From Acidobacteriota bacterium (GTDB lineage Bacteria; Acidobacteriota; Terriglobia; Bryobacterales; Bryobacteraceae), in the NCBI GenBank assembly GCA_016213725.1, contig JACQZS010000015.1:1-62250 (forward strand): 62,250 bases of DNA, in the 5' to 3' direction. The translations under genes and the position numbers were made by a program. The notes under the pieces were generated by a model. That model searched no databases, was not told the DNA's origin, and saw only the letters and a program-made list of their open reading frames with translations. Positions 1 to 9,573 of this stretch are shown one piece after another; positions within the stretch are counted from its first letter, which is position 1, and each line of letters opens with the position of its first letter.

Positions 1-2838
1 AGCCTGGCCTTCGGAACTGGGGTTAGCGCCCTGGTAGATCACGGCAGGAGAGGCGACGGCCATGGCAATGCGGCTCTGGGCCAGAATCTGGCCGGTGGAG
101 GGGCGGAGGATGAGGAATTCAGCGGTTCCGCTGGAGGGCGCATCCTTGGGGACGATGAAGCGGAGGGTATCGCTTTCGATCTTCATCAGGGGTGCAGGCA
201 GACCATCGACCAGCAACTGCAGATCACCCAGTTCCAAAGGAAGAGGGGCGGAGGAGGCCTGGGCCGGGTCGGCAGAAAGGCGCACGCCGGTGGCCTGCAG
301 CAGGCCGAGCATGCCGGGCGCAACGCGAGGGAATCCCGTAGCGGCGTTACCGACTGCGAGGATGGGGAAGTGCATGGTGACGCGGTGGGAGGCGTCCGAG
401 ATGAAGAGATAGTCCTGCTGGTCGAGCGCGATGTGGCGGGGCTGGTAAGCGTTGAAACTGAAGTCGGCCGGCTGTCCCGGGTTAAAGAAGAGCTGGTCGA
501 AACGAGGGTAGCGAAGAACGCGGTTGCTGCGGAAGTCGGAGACCCAAATCTGGCCGGTGGCGGAGGAGACGGTGACGGAGATCGGGGTGACACCTTGGGC
601 GCCGACGGGAAGCACAAGGGCGGCCGCGGCGCCGTCGGACTGGGTGCTGATGCGGCCGAAGATGAGGATCCGGTTGTTTCCAGTGTCCGAGACGTAGAGC
701 CGGTCGTCAGTGTCCACAGAGACGCCAAGTGGCAAGTTCATCTGAGCCTCTGAGGCGCCGAAGCCAGAGCTGATGTCATCGGGCTGCCCCAATACGAGGC
801 TGGCGGGCGCGCCGGAATAGAAGGGCGCATTGAAAACGAGCACACGGCTCTGGGCCAGGTCAGCCACTACGAGATTGCCGTCCATGGTCAAGGTGACGGC
901 CGAGGGGCGGTAGAGCGAACTGCGGGTGACCTCCCCGGTGGGGCGCGAGGTGAAGTCCGGCTGTCCGAGAACCGTGTCAGCGGCCTGGTTTTCGCCCAGG
1001 TGATCAAAGGGGCGGGGGAAGCGCAGAACGCGGCCATTGCCGGAATCGGCCACCCAGAGGTTTCCGTCGGCATCGGTGACGATGCTGGCAGGCAGGGTGA
1101 GCCCCGTAGCGGTGGGGCTGCTGGGATCGTTTGTGGGAGAGTTGAAAAGACTGCGGGTAAGGCTCACCTGGCCGATGACGAGGTCTGCGGTATCGCCGTA
1201 CTTGAAGCGGCGGGCATCGGCGAAGCCCAGAATGCGGTTATTCCCGGTATCGGCGATGTAGAGGCGGGGCGGATTGGAGGTGCGGTCGATGAAGGTAGCC
1301 GGCCCCAGGGTGAGCCCGGTCACCTGACCGTTGCTGAGCAGCAGGGGCAGCGTGCCGGTGCTGAGTTCCCTGCCCTCGACGAGGTTCTGGGAGTTGAGGT
1401 TGAAATCGTACTGGCCGAGAACCCGATCTGCCGGGGCGATGATATTCTCGGCGGCGTTGTAGGTAAGCGACAGCACGCGATGATTCATGCTGTCGGCGAG
1501 GAAAATCCCGCCGCTCCAGGGCGCAGCGCCAACGGGCGCGGAGAGGGAGGCATTGGTGGGCTCGATGCCGGTGCCTCCGTTGGCCTGGCTGGAGTAGAAA
1601 TCAATCTGGCCGTAGAGTGCGGTCATCTTGGGGGAGAACGAGTAGGAGAGCAGGTCCTCCGCAGGCCAGGTGGCGACGGGATCGTAGCGGACGATCCGGT
1701 TCTGCAACGTATCAGAGACGAACAGGTAGTCTCCGATGCAGAACAGGCCCTGCGGGCCTGCGTTCATCGTCGCGCCCGAAATGCTGATGCCGAACATCCA
1801 TTCGTTGGTGAACAGCGGAGCAGGCTGATTCGGGGCCTGGACATAGATACCCAGAATGCGGTCAGCCGGCGCGCCGGAATAGATCGAAGCGGCCTTCCAG
1901 ACCAGTACCCGGGATAGATCGTCGGCGAAGAAGAGATTCCCTGAGGCATCGAAGGCGAGCGGCCCGCCAAACCGGATGCTGCGTTTGTCGATCCGGTCCG
2001 TGCCCACGTTGTAGCGGCCCAGGTTGGGGGTGGCGGTGCTGAAGTCCACCTGCCCGAGCACGAGGTTGGCGCCGATGGAGGAGCCCCCCGAACCGGTATT
2101 GGAGGGACCTGCGACATCGGAGGCGGGATAGCGCAGAATGCGGTGGTTGCCGGAGTCGCTGAACCACAGATTTCCCTGCTTGTCGAAAGTGATGCAGGCT
2201 ACTTGAATGCCGCCCGTGCTGGGGCCATTGGTCTTAATCGAAATGGCGGTCACTGTTTCAGGGCTGGAGGAGGTGTAGCGGCGATTGGCCTCGCGATGGT
2301 TGAGCCCATCCTGACCTACGACGAGGTCTGCAAGGATGGCCTGCGTCTTGGGCTGGGCGAAAGGAGCGGGGTAACGCAGGATCCGGTTGTTGCCGGCATC
2401 GACGACGAAGAGGTTCCCCGTGGAGTCCACGGCAATGGAAGTGGGCGAGTAGAGGCCGCTGGTGAAGGACGACCCGGGCCCCATGGGCAGCGTCGAATAG
2501 AAATCCTTCTGGCCGAGGACAAGGTCAGCCACCGCGCCGTTCTGGAAGCTGGTGGCATCCTTCCAGGCGAGAATGCGGTTGTTCCCCGAATCCGCCACAT
2601 ACAGGATAGGCGGCTTGGCGGAGGCATCCACGGCAACACCGTGGGGGTTGTACAATTCCCGGCCCTCCACCAGGTTGGGAGCAACGGTGTTGGGATAGAC
2701 AACGTCCTGGATGGTGCGAGGAGAGGAAAACTGGCCGAAGATCTTGGCTGGAACCGGATTCAGTGTGTACTGCGCCGACGAGACTGCTCCGAAGATGAGG
2801 CAGAGCCCCAAAAGTACGACAATCTGTTTATTTTTCAT
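1..2838 (-). CDS. NHL-repeat secreted protein, C-terminus cut by window edge
   Basis: Read on the minus strand, the frame starting at the ATG ending at 2838 stays open for all 946 codons to base 1. It opens with a signal peptide (MKNKQIVVLLGLCLIFGAVS, then SA-Q). About twelve NHL-like repeats follow, each carrying a variant of LYVADSGNNRILAW (examples: LFVVDAGNNRILRY, LYIADTGNNRILGF, LYVSDTGNNRILIF), interleaved with LVLGQxDF-type strands. NHL repeats form beta-propellers used for protein, RNA or ligand contacts; twelve could make two six-bladed propellers. The last roughly 100 visible residues change style (LPLELGDLQLLVDG and so on) and resemble the Solibacter C-terminal domain (TIGR03437), which is recollection, not a search. 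It is divergent from mqnA. The substrate or partner is unknown. The C-terminus lies outside the window. Confidence 0.85.
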   Translation of the reverse strand, partial: MKNKQIVVLLGLCLIFGAVSSAQYTLNPVPAKIFGQFSSPRTIQDVVYPNTVAPNLVEGRELYNPHGVAVDASAKPPILYVADSGNNRILAWKDATSFQNGAVADLVLGQKDFYSTLPMGPGSSFTSGLYSPTSIAVDSTGNLFVVDAGNNRILRYPAPFAQPKTQAILADLVVGQDGLNHREANRRYTSSSPETVTAISIKTNGPSTGGIQVACITFDKQGNLWFSDSGNHRILRYPASDVAGPSNTGSGGSSIGANLVLGQVDFSTATPNLGRYNVGTDRIDKRSIRFGGPLAFDASGNLFFADDLSRVLVWKAASIYSGAPADRILGIYVQAPNQPAPLFTNEWMFGISISGATMNAGPQGLFCIGDYLFVSDTLQNRIVRYDPVATWPAEDLLSYSFSPKMTALYGQIDFYSSQANGGTGIEPTNASLSAPVGAAPWSGGIFLADSMNHRVLSLTYNAAENIIAPADRVLGQYDFNLNSQNLVEGRELSTGTLPLLLSNGQVTGLTLGPATFIDRTSNPPRLYIADTGNNRILGFADARRFKYGDTADLVIGQVSLTRSLFNSPTNDPSSPTATGLTLPASIVTDADGNLWVADSGNGRVLRFPRPFDHLGENQAADTVLGQPDFTSRPTGEVTRSSLYRPSAVTLTMDGNLVVADLAQSRVLVFNAPFYSGAPASLVLGQPDDISSGFGASEAQMNLPLGVSVDTDDRLYVSDTGNNRILIFGRISTQSDGAAAALVLPVGAQGVTPISVTVSSATGQIWVSDFRSNRVLRYPRFDQLFFNPGQPADFSFNAYQPRHIALDQQDYLFISDASHRVTMHFPILAVGNAATGFPRVAPGMLGLLQATGVRLSADPAQASSAPLPLELGDLQLLVDGLPAPLMKIESDTLRFIVPKDAPSSGTAEFLILRPSTGQILAQSRIAMAVASPAVIYQGANPSSEGQA

Positions 2839-2941
2839 AGTGATATGCAACTTCACCCCAGTTCACCTAGGACCACCTTAACACGCTCCACCGGGCAAAA
2901 CCATCCCCTGACGGCACTAGACCGAAGGTCCACCAGGTAGA

Positions 2942-3784
2942 GTGATAAACTCGGATTTGACCGTCGCTCCATCATCTCGTTCTCAGGCCCGATCTGAGGC
3001 TCGTTCGCAGGACGAGGCGGTTGCGCCGAAACCGCGCGTCTGCGCCGTCAGCTACTTAAACACCAGCCCCCTAGTGTGGGGTGCGCTCAACGGCCCACAA
3101 AAAGGAAAACTTGATCTGAGCTTCGCCGTTCCTTCGATCTGCGCAGACCGAGTAGTCAGCGGCGATGCGGACGTCGGACTGGTCCCGATCATTGAAGTAG
3201 ATCGCAATGGTCTGAATTTGGTTTCAGATGTTTGCATTGCCTGCCGCGGCGACGTTCGCAGTATCTATCTGATATCGGCAAAGGACTGGGCAGACGTTAG
3301 CACCCTGGCTGTGGACACGGGTTCGCGGACGTCCGTGCAGCTGGCGCGGATTATTCTGGAACAGCGCTATGGCGTGCGGCCCAAATTAGAGGTGATGGAA
3401 CCGGACCTGCCACGAATGCTGGAGTGCGCCGACGCGGCGCTGCTGATTGGGGATGCGGCGTTGTCGATCGATCCCTCCGAGGTGGACCGGCCGCTGCTGG
3501 ATTTGGGCAGGGAGTGGATCGAGTGGACTGGGCTGCCGATGGTATTCGCGGTATGGGCGGGGCGGGAGGCCGGGCGGTGGCCGGAACTGGCGGGACTGCT
3601 CGAAGATTCCCGGCAGTATGGGCTGGGCGAACTCGACGCTATCATAAAGATAGAGGCGGAACGGAGAGGTTTCAGCGAGGAACTGGTGCAGCAGTACCTG
3701 ACGCGGAACGTCTGGTTTCATCTGGGTAAGGAAGAGCGGGCAGGAATGAATTTGTACCTGGACTTTGCCCGGCGGCTGGCATAG
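2942..3784 (+). CDS. mqnA: Chorismate dehydratase MqnA (futalosine menaquinone pathway)
   Basis: 280 residues, MqnA/MqnD family, a periplasmic-binding-protein-like fold working in the cytoplasm. MqnA removes water from chorismate to give 3-enolpyruvylbenzoate, the first step of menaquinone synthesis by the futalosine route. Family features visible are the start of the fold PRVCAVSYLNTSPLVWG (from about residue 31), the SFAVPS and DVGLVPIIE segments, and VDTGSRTSVQLARIIL. The start is GTG at 2942; about 28 residues before the conserved core look unstructured and no good Shine-Dalgarno sequence is seen, so the true start may be later. mqnC follows after 29 bases, which supports MqnA rather than MqnD. 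Confidence 0.88.
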   Translation: MINSDLTVAPSSRSQARSEARSQDEAVAPKPRVCAVSYLNTSPLVWGALNGPQKGKLDLSFAVPSICADRVVSGDADVGLVPIIEVDRNGLNLVSDVCIACRGDVRSIYLISAKDWADVSTLAVDTGSRTSVQLARIILEQRYGVRPKLEVMEPDLPRMLECADAALLIGDAALSIDPSEVDRPLLDLGREWIEWTGLPMVFAVWAGREAGRWPELAGLLEDSRQYGLGELDAIIKIEAERRGFSEELVQQYLTRNVWFHLGKEERAGMNLYLDFARRLA

Positions 3785-3813
3785 CGCCAGGCCGGCAGCG
3801 GAGAAGATAAAAG

Positions 3814-4848
3814 ATGATGACTCAGCAGGAAGCAGTGGAGCTGTTTCAAAGCGACGACCTGATCGGCATTGGCATGGCCGCGGATGCGCTGCGGCGCAAG
3901 CTGCACCCCGAGGGTGTCGCCACCTACATCATCGACCGGAACATCAACTACACGAACTTCTGCACGGAGTATTGCAGCTTCTGCGCCTTCTACCGCCCGA
4001 TGGGGCACAAAGAGGGCTACGTGCTGGATACTGAGACGATCTGCGAAAAGATCCGCGAGACCGTGGAACTGGGCGGAACGGGCGTGCTGATGCAGGGGGG
4101 CTTGAACCCCGACCTGAAGATCGAGTGGTACGAGCAGCTGCTGAAGACCGTGAAGACGCGCTTTCCGCAGGTGTGGATGCACTGTTTCTCGGCGCCGGAG
4201 ATTGGCTGCATCGCCGAGGTGAGCGGGCTGAGCCTGCGCGATACCATCGCGCGGCTGCGGGATGCCGGGCTGGATTCGATTCCAGGAGGCGGAGCGGAAA
4301 TCCTGGACGACGACGTTCGTCAACGGATCTCGCGGCTGAAGTGCAGCACGCAGGAGTGGGTGGACGTCCACGTGACGGCGCATCAACTGGGCCTGCGCAC
4401 GACGGCCACCATGATGTTCGGCTGCGGTGAAACAGTAGAGCAGCGCGTGCGGCACCTGGAAGTGGTCCGCCGGATTCAGGAAGAGACGGGCGGCTTCACG
4501 TCGTTCATTCCATGGTCGTTCCAAAAGGAGAACACGTCGCTGGGGCGGAACGTGAAGGACGAAGCGACGGGTGTGGAATACCTGAAGACGCTGGCGATTT
4601 CGCGGCTATACCTGGAAAACATCCTGAACGTGCAATCGTCGTGGGTGACCCAGGGGTTGAAGATCTGCCAGGTGGGGCTGCGGTTCGGCGGCAACGACGT
4701 CGGCTCGATCATGATCGAGGAGAACGTGGTGAGCGCGGCAGGCGCAAGGAACCGCGCCAGCGAAGAAGAGTTGAGGCGCATCATCCGCGACGCGGGCTTC
4801 ATCCCGAAGCAGCGGGACTCGCTCTACCGGACCTATTACCTGAACTAA
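3814..4848 (+). CDS. mqnC: Cyclic dehypoxanthine futalosine synthase MqnC
   Basis: 344-residue radical SAM enzyme. The 4Fe-4S/SAM motif is CTEYCSFC (C-x3-C-x2-C, residues about 51-58). Further family marks are GVLMQGGLNP, the GGGAEIL segment and a C-terminal YRTYYLN. MqnC cyclises dehypoxanthine futalosine in the futalosine menaquinone pathway. The related MqnE and CofG/CofH proteins share the fold; the pairing with mqnA and the length favour MqnC. The reading frame has ATGATG at the start, with GGAGA about 11 bases upstream. Its stop codon overlaps the stop of the convergent esterase gene by four bases (CTAA, 4845-4848). Other pathway genes (mqnB, mqnD, mqnE) are not in the window. Confidence 0.88.
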   Translation: MMTQQEAVELFQSDDLIGIGMAADALRRKLHPEGVATYIIDRNINYTNFCTEYCSFCAFYRPMGHKEGYVLDTETICEKIRETVELGGTGVLMQGGLNPDLKIEWYEQLLKTVKTRFPQVWMHCFSAPEIGCIAEVSGLSLRDTIARLRDAGLDSIPGGGAEILDDDVRQRISRLKCSTQEWVDVHVTAHQLGLRTTATMMFGCGETVEQRVRHLEVVRRIQEETGGFTSFIPWSFQKENTSLGRNVKDEATGVEYLKTLAISRLYLENILNVQSSWVTQGLKICQVGLRFGGNDVGSIMIEENVVSAAGARNRASEEELRRIIRDAGFIPKQRDSLYRTYYLN

Positions 4849-6527
4849 CGTGCGCCGACGAGGCGCAGAGCAGTGGCGGCGCCGCCGGCCCGCTGCAACC
4901 CGGGCACGAAGAAGTTGTCGGCGAGTTGAGCATCCGAGGCGTCGAACTCCGCGGGCCGCGTCTCGAACCGGACCGGAGTATCGGACATGGCGGCCGCAAA
5001 CAGGGCCCACCAGCGAGCCTTGCCCTCTGCCTGAATCTCGATCGCACCCGGCTTCTTCGCCGCCAGGGCGGAGATGGCGGCCAGGACGTCGGAAGCGCGA
5101 GCGGCGTCGTCGCTGGGGTTGAAGGTGAGGAAGTGCTTGTGGGAGCGATCCCGGGGGGCCTGCGCCGCGCCGGTCTGGAAGGCATCCACAAGCAGGACGG
5201 CACGGCCGGCAGCGAGCAGTTTCTTCACGCCGGCGGACTCAGCGGCCGCCTGAATTCCGCCAGGGTGGACGTAGAGCACTGCGGGCGACGCCCCATCGAT
5301 GTAACGCATGGGGACCGCCTGGGCGCCCGGCTGGGCGGAAACCGCAAACGTAGCGCGCAGCAGTGCCCGGCCCTGGGCCGGGGTGAGGCTCTGCGCCTGC
5401 CGCCGCGCGGCGGCCTTCCAGTCTTCGAACAACTGATCAAAGGTCCGGGCATGAGAGGGGAGCGCGCGGCCGTTGAAAACCATCATGTCCTGCAGTTGCT
5501 CGACAGCGACGACGCGTTCCTTGAAGGGCGGCGCGCCGGGCAGAAGCTGCTTGCGGAGGAAGTCGTAGACGGCCTGGCGGCTGTCCTGGTTGTAGTTGTG
5601 CGGCGCATCGAACTGGACGGCTTCGACGAGTTCGGGCTTGCCATAGAGACTCCAAACGGTCTTCAGCGCGGGATATTCCTGGCGCGGCACATTCCTGGTC
5701 CAGTCGCCGGTGGCGGCCACGGCGAGCATGGGGCGCGGCGCCATCAGGGCCGCGATTTCAATGTTGTTTGTGCCGATCCGGAGTCCGGGCGCATTCTCGC
5801 AGATGCAGCCGCCCTGCATGATGCCGCTGATCATGTTCACGGGCGCGGAGACGCGGATGCGCTGATCCACCGCAGTCAGCAGAAAGGTCTGAGTGCCGCC
5901 GCCGGAAGCCCCGGTCATGGCGAGCTTCTGCGGATCGACGTCCGGCAGAGACTCCAAAAAGTCGGCGGCGCGAATCGAATTCCAGAGTTGGAGCCCCAAG
6001 GGCGTGAAGCCCCAGAGCTGGTGGGCCGGCGTGGAAAAATCGTGCGGCGTCTGTGCCGTGTCGTTGTAGCCGACCATGTCGTAAGCGAAGACGACGAAAC
6101 CGTTGCGGGCGAGATTGATGGCGAGAGTGGGGGTGGAGCAAAGAGGCTGGTTCTCGAGCCGGCCATAACTCCAATGGCCGTGGGGATGCAGCACGGCCGG
6201 ATGGCGGCCGGCGGACTTGGGGCGATACAGGTTTCCGCCCAGCCAGTAGCCGGGCATGGTCTCGATGGCCACCTTCTCGATGGTGTAGCCGTTGCGCTCC
6301 AGGCGGCCCGTGACGATGGGGGTCAGCGCGGTCTTCGCCGGCAGCGGATCCAGGCCGGCGGCGATGAGAATCTGCGATCGCAGCTGGACCTTGCGGGCCT
6401 CCCACGCCGAGAGGGTGGCGGGTGCAGTGAAACTGCAGGGCGTGTCGGTGTCGGGGGTGGAGGTATTACGGATGTCGGCCCCGGCCAGAACAAGGGCGAA
6501 AACTAGGAAGCATGGGAGAATGCGCAT
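4845..6527 (-). CDS. Secreted alpha/beta hydrolase, acetylxylan-esterase-like
   Basis: 560 residues with a signal peptide (MRILPCFLVFALVLAGA). The first alpha/beta-hydrolase domain (about 80-340) has the nucleophile elbow GASGGG (Ser208), a candidate acid in TGDWT (Asp275) and a candidate histidine in FDAPHNYNQ (His310), so a complete triad is plausible. Residues about 350-560 look like a second hydrolase-like domain (AVLYVHPGG, AVLLVDAFQ) without a clear serine elbow. Proteins of this shape are usually annotated as acetylxylan esterases and would remove acyl groups from plant polysaccharide outside the cytoplasm; the substrate is inferred. It lies downstream of the zinc-ribbon gene on the same strand and ends tail-to-tail with mqnC. 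Confidence 0.75.
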   Translation of the reverse strand: MRILPCFLVFALVLAGADIRNTSTPDTDTPCSFTAPATLSAWEARKVQLRSQILIAAGLDPLPAKTALTPIVTGRLERNGYTIEKVAIETMPGYWLGGNLYRPKSAGRHPAVLHPHGHWSYGRLENQPLCSTPTLAINLARNGFVVFAYDMVGYNDTAQTPHDFSTPAHQLWGFTPLGLQLWNSIRAADFLESLPDVDPQKLAMTGASGGGTQTFLLTAVDQRIRVSAPVNMISGIMQGGCICENAPGLRIGTNNIEIAALMAPRPMLAVAATGDWTRNVPRQEYPALKTVWSLYGKPELVEAVQFDAPHNYNQDSRQAVYDFLRKQLLPGAPPFKERVVAVEQLQDMMVFNGRALPSHARTFDQLFEDWKAAARRQAQSLTPAQGRALLRATFAVSAQPGAQAVPMRYIDGASPAVLYVHPGGIQAAAESAGVKKLLAAGRAVLLVDAFQTGAAQAPRDRSHKHFLTFNPSDDAARASDVLAAISALAAKKPGAIEIQAEGKARWWALFAAAMSDTPVRFETRPAEFDASDAQLADNFFVPGLQRAGGAATALRLVGAR

Positions 6528-6573
6528 CGGTCTATATCCTGAGAACAGGTGCCCTACATGGTATCAACGTGGG

Positions 6574-6915
6574 CTATGAATCGGGGAAAAGCCTGCTGCG
6601 GTGGCGAAAATCGTAGAACTGCAGGCGGCAGTAGGAACAGTAGAGGATGGGCGCACCCAGCCAGCGCTGAATGGTGCTGACCGGGTTGCGGTAGATGTGT
6701 TCGATGTGATCGCGCTTATCGAGTTTCTTGAGGCGCGGATTGGAGCAGCGCGGGCAGCGGGCAGTGAGCGAAAGCGCCGGGTAGACAGCGAGTTGGGAGA
6801 CTTGCTCCTCGCGGCCGCATTCAGGGCAGTAGTATACAGCGGCGTGAAAGAGTCGTTCCCACAAGCCACGCCTTCTGCGTCGCATCCTTGGGTTCTGGCA
6901 CACGGGGCAAGTCAT
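6574..6915 (-). CDS. Small zinc-ribbon protein of unknown function
   Basis: 113 residues with four C-x2-C knuckles: CPVC at the N-terminus, CPEC, CPRC and CSYC. They are arranged as two zinc-ribbon pairs separated by a hydrophobic stretch (VYPALSLTA) and a helix rich in charge (KKLDKRDHIEHIYRN). There is no catalytic motif and no clear membrane segment. Such proteins are common in Acidobacteriota and may bind nucleic acid or act as protein adaptors; the function is not known. The ATG at 6915 gives the first knuckle at residue 3, so the start is convincing. Confidence 0.7.
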   Translation of the reverse strand: MTCPVCQNPRMRRRRRGLWERLFHAAVYYCPECGREEQVSQLAVYPALSLTARCPRCSNPRLKKLDKRDHIEHIYRNPVSTIQRWLGAPILYCSYCRLQFYDFRHRSRLFPDS

Positions 6916-6981
6916 GCAAAGAGCTGTCTTACGATCCTATTCTCGCTCAATCCAATTAGATAGGGAAACAGCCAATTTCTC

Positions 6982-9468
6982 TCAAAGAACCTTTAGGGAA
7001 TAAGTAGCTCCGGCTTTCGTCTGAAAGTGGAGAACGCCTTGCTGGGATTGCGGCTGGACCGTAGCGCCGGAGGGCAGCTCGGCTACACTCAACCTGGCGG
7101 TTTGCCAGGGGTTAGCAAGGCGCAGATCGGCTCCCCGTTCGCTGGTAATCGTGAGAGACCGGACGGCGCGGCCATCCCAGGAAGCGGAAACCAGGAAAGC
7201 GCCGGCGGCGCGGAGGTTGCGGAAGCTGGCCGGGCCGAGGCCTATGGTATTCGGGAAGACGCGCAGGACGCCGTCGTAGCTTTGCAGCAGGCACTCATTC
7301 AGGACGGCGGGCAGGGAGAGGTTCTCCGTCCAGACGCCCATGCGCATCATGAAGTCGTAGTTGGTCTCGTCGCGATAGCGGCCGAGCGCCTGCCGGACGC
7401 GGTCGTTTGCCATGCCGAGCGGCGTGAGGCAGTAGCGGACTTCGCGCTTGAACCAATCGAGGTCCAGCATGGCGAGCCGGGCGCGGACAAAGGGCTGCCA
7501 GACCAGGTCGTTACCGCCTTCCAAACGGACCAAACGGGCGGTTCGGCGGGCGAGTTCGAGCGCATCGGGAGAGGAGCCGAGGCCAACCTGCTCCGCGGGG
7601 AAGACGGGAGAAAGGGTCACCGGCACGTTGTAAACCCATTCGTGGGGCGCGTTCTCAATGTCCAGCCAGACTTTGCCGTAAGGGCCCTCTCCGGCGGGAT
7701 AGGGCGCGAGGTTCCGGCGGACCTCATCCCACTTGGGACGCAGGCCGGCATCGGCATCGAGCACTTTAGATGCCCGCCGGACGGCGTCGAGCAGGAATTG
7801 AATGAGGGCGATATCGATGATGCAGTTCTTGTTCAGGCGGTAATCGACCGTTGCGCCCCAGTTCTCGGGCGAGACGGTGGGATAGACATGGTACTTGCCG
7901 TCGGCCTCCTTCTTCACGAATGCGACGATGAAGTCCGTGGCAGCGCGGAGGATGGGATAGATGCGGCGGAGGTAGTCGAGATCGAGCGTGTAGAGGTATT
8001 GCCACCAGAGGCTCTGAACCGTCCAGGGCGTCTCACAGATCTCATAGCCCCAGGGTGGGGCCGGATAGGGGTTGACGTTACTGGGCACGGGGTAGGCGGT
8101 GTGGGGGAAGTAGGCGCCGGGCAGACCGAACTGAACGCGCGCGTTCCATTCGGCCATGGGCATCAACTGCTCGACGAGCTTGGTGTACGGCTCATGCTGC
8201 TCGACGTGATTGGAGGAGAAGACGCCCCACCAGACCTGCTGCGTGTTGTAGTTCATGTGGTAGTCGCCGTGCCAGGCGGTACCGATTCTGCCGCTGCTCC
8301 AATTTCCGAACAGGCCCGGAGCGGTCTTCCCCGGTTTGAGGCAACAGGCGAGGAAATACTGATTGCGATACCAGATGGATTCGAGTTCCCGATCAGCGAA
8401 CTCCACGGCGGATTGCGACCAGAAGCGCGCCCAGGCGGCGGCGGAGTTGGCGCGCAGAGCGGCAATGGGCTGGGCGGCCCAGGCGGAGGCGCTGGACTTG
8501 GCCTGTGCGATGGAGTCCGGGTGGTCCAGTGGGGTGAAAAGAGCAACATCCAGGCGGAAGGGCTGCGCCGCGTTCGATTTCAGAAATGCCCGGTGGCGGC
8601 GAGGCTCAGCGGCTTCCGCCCGCCAGGCCCCGGCAAGCGTCCCGTGAAGAGCAAAATTGCGGTCTTTGGGGCTGGCGGGAGGATCGGGCTGGGCGTCCGT
8701 GGGCGCGGTGGCAGGCAGGTGCTGGTAGCCGGAGAAGCTGGCGCCCTCCGCGGAGAGAACCGGCTGGGGGAGCTTGGCCTCCGCGTCCCAGTTCATCTGG
8801 TAGGCGACGGACTGCACGGGCGAGGGCGAGTCGCTGGAGACTGAGATGTGATTGAGGTCGCGGCTGACAAAGACCTGCAGGGTGACGGGCCGCTGTTGGC
8901 CGCGGAGGTCGTCGTAGTTGAGAGCGATGGTGAGGAGCCCGTTGGCGAGATCCAGTTCCTGGCGGACCAGGCTGACCTGGCGGGAATCCCAATGCAGCCA
9001 AATCGTGCCGCACGGCCAGGGGCGGGGCCACGGTTTGCGGTAAGAGGACTGGGTTTTTACGGCGTACTCGCGAAAGAAATCGATGTTGGATTCCAGGTAG
9101 GTCATGTCCGGCTTGCCCTGCCGCTTGGCTTCCTCGCCGGCGCGTTTCCAGAGTTCCAGAACCTCGGGAAAGGTCTTCAGGTGCTGGATGTGGTCTTCGC
9201 TGACTCGAATGTCCCAGGAGTCGCTCTTGCCGATGTGCAGGCCGAGGGCGTCGGGCCGAACCGTGACGCACACCCCAATGTCGCCATTGCCGAGCAGGAT
9301 GCCCTCGAAGAAGTCGGGCGTGGGCTGAAGCCGGACCAGGTTGTGCCGGCGGGCGATGGCGGAGGCATCGAGCGGCGCAGCAGCGGGCGGCGCGGCCACG
9401 CCGACGGCTGTGAGCGCAGAGGACTGGAGGAAGGATCGGCGGGAAGGGGACATGATAGTCCAAATCAT
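6982..9468 (-). CDS. Tat-exported glycoside hydrolase, family 95-like
   Basis: 828 residues. The N-terminus has a Tat signal (SRRSFLQ followed by a hydrophobic stretch and an Ala-rich cleavage zone); a second in-frame ATG at 9453 places the motif nearer the start and may be the real one. The N-terminal beta-sandwich (about 40-330) is followed by an (alpha/alpha)6 barrel with WHGDYHMNYNTQQ, WGYEICETPWTVQ and YPTVSPENWG, and by a C-terminal beta domain (FPNTIGLGPASF). This architecture matches GH95 enzymes (alpha-L-fucosidase, alpha-L-galactosidase) or near relatives. The likely role is release of terminal sugars from polysaccharides in the periplasm or outside. Family membership is good; the exact substrate cannot be told. 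Confidence 0.75.
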   Translation of the reverse strand: MIWTIMSPSRRSFLQSSALTAVGVAAPPAAAPLDASAIARRHNLVRLQPTPDFFEGILLGNGDIGVCVTVRPDALGLHIGKSDSWDIRVSEDHIQHLKTFPEVLELWKRAGEEAKRQGKPDMTYLESNIDFFREYAVKTQSSYRKPWPRPWPCGTIWLHWDSRQVSLVRQELDLANGLLTIALNYDDLRGQQRPVTLQVFVSRDLNHISVSSDSPSPVQSVAYQMNWDAEAKLPQPVLSAEGASFSGYQHLPATAPTDAQPDPPASPKDRNFALHGTLAGAWRAEAAEPRRHRAFLKSNAAQPFRLDVALFTPLDHPDSIAQAKSSASAWAAQPIAALRANSAAAWARFWSQSAVEFADRELESIWYRNQYFLACCLKPGKTAPGLFGNWSSGRIGTAWHGDYHMNYNTQQVWWGVFSSNHVEQHEPYTKLVEQLMPMAEWNARVQFGLPGAYFPHTAYPVPSNVNPYPAPPWGYEICETPWTVQSLWWQYLYTLDLDYLRRIYPILRAATDFIVAFVKKEADGKYHVYPTVSPENWGATVDYRLNKNCIIDIALIQFLLDAVRRASKVLDADAGLRPKWDEVRRNLAPYPAGEGPYGKVWLDIENAPHEWVYNVPVTLSPVFPAEQVGLGSSPDALELARRTARLVRLEGGNDLVWQPFVRARLAMLDLDWFKREVRYCLTPLGMANDRVRQALGRYRDETNYDFMMRMGVWTENLSLPAVLNECLLQSYDGVLRVFPNTIGLGPASFRNLRAAGAFLVSASWDGRAVRSLTITSERGADLRLANPWQTARLSVAELPSGATVQPQSQQGVLHFQTKAGATYSLKVL

Positions 9469-9573
9469 GTCAGATCCAGGGCGTGGGCGCAGTCCCCTTT
9501 CAGACGCCGGCGGCGAAGCGCAAAGCGGCAGAGGGCTAACGAAGAACCGGAGCCGGTTTTGGCGCCGGATCTC

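Noticed and set aside
4512..6506. 664-codon open frame on the plus strand opposite the esterase gene
   Set aside because: High GC leaves few stops on the opposite strand; the product is Arg/Gly-rich without domains, while the minus strand has a signal peptide and a hydrolase triad.
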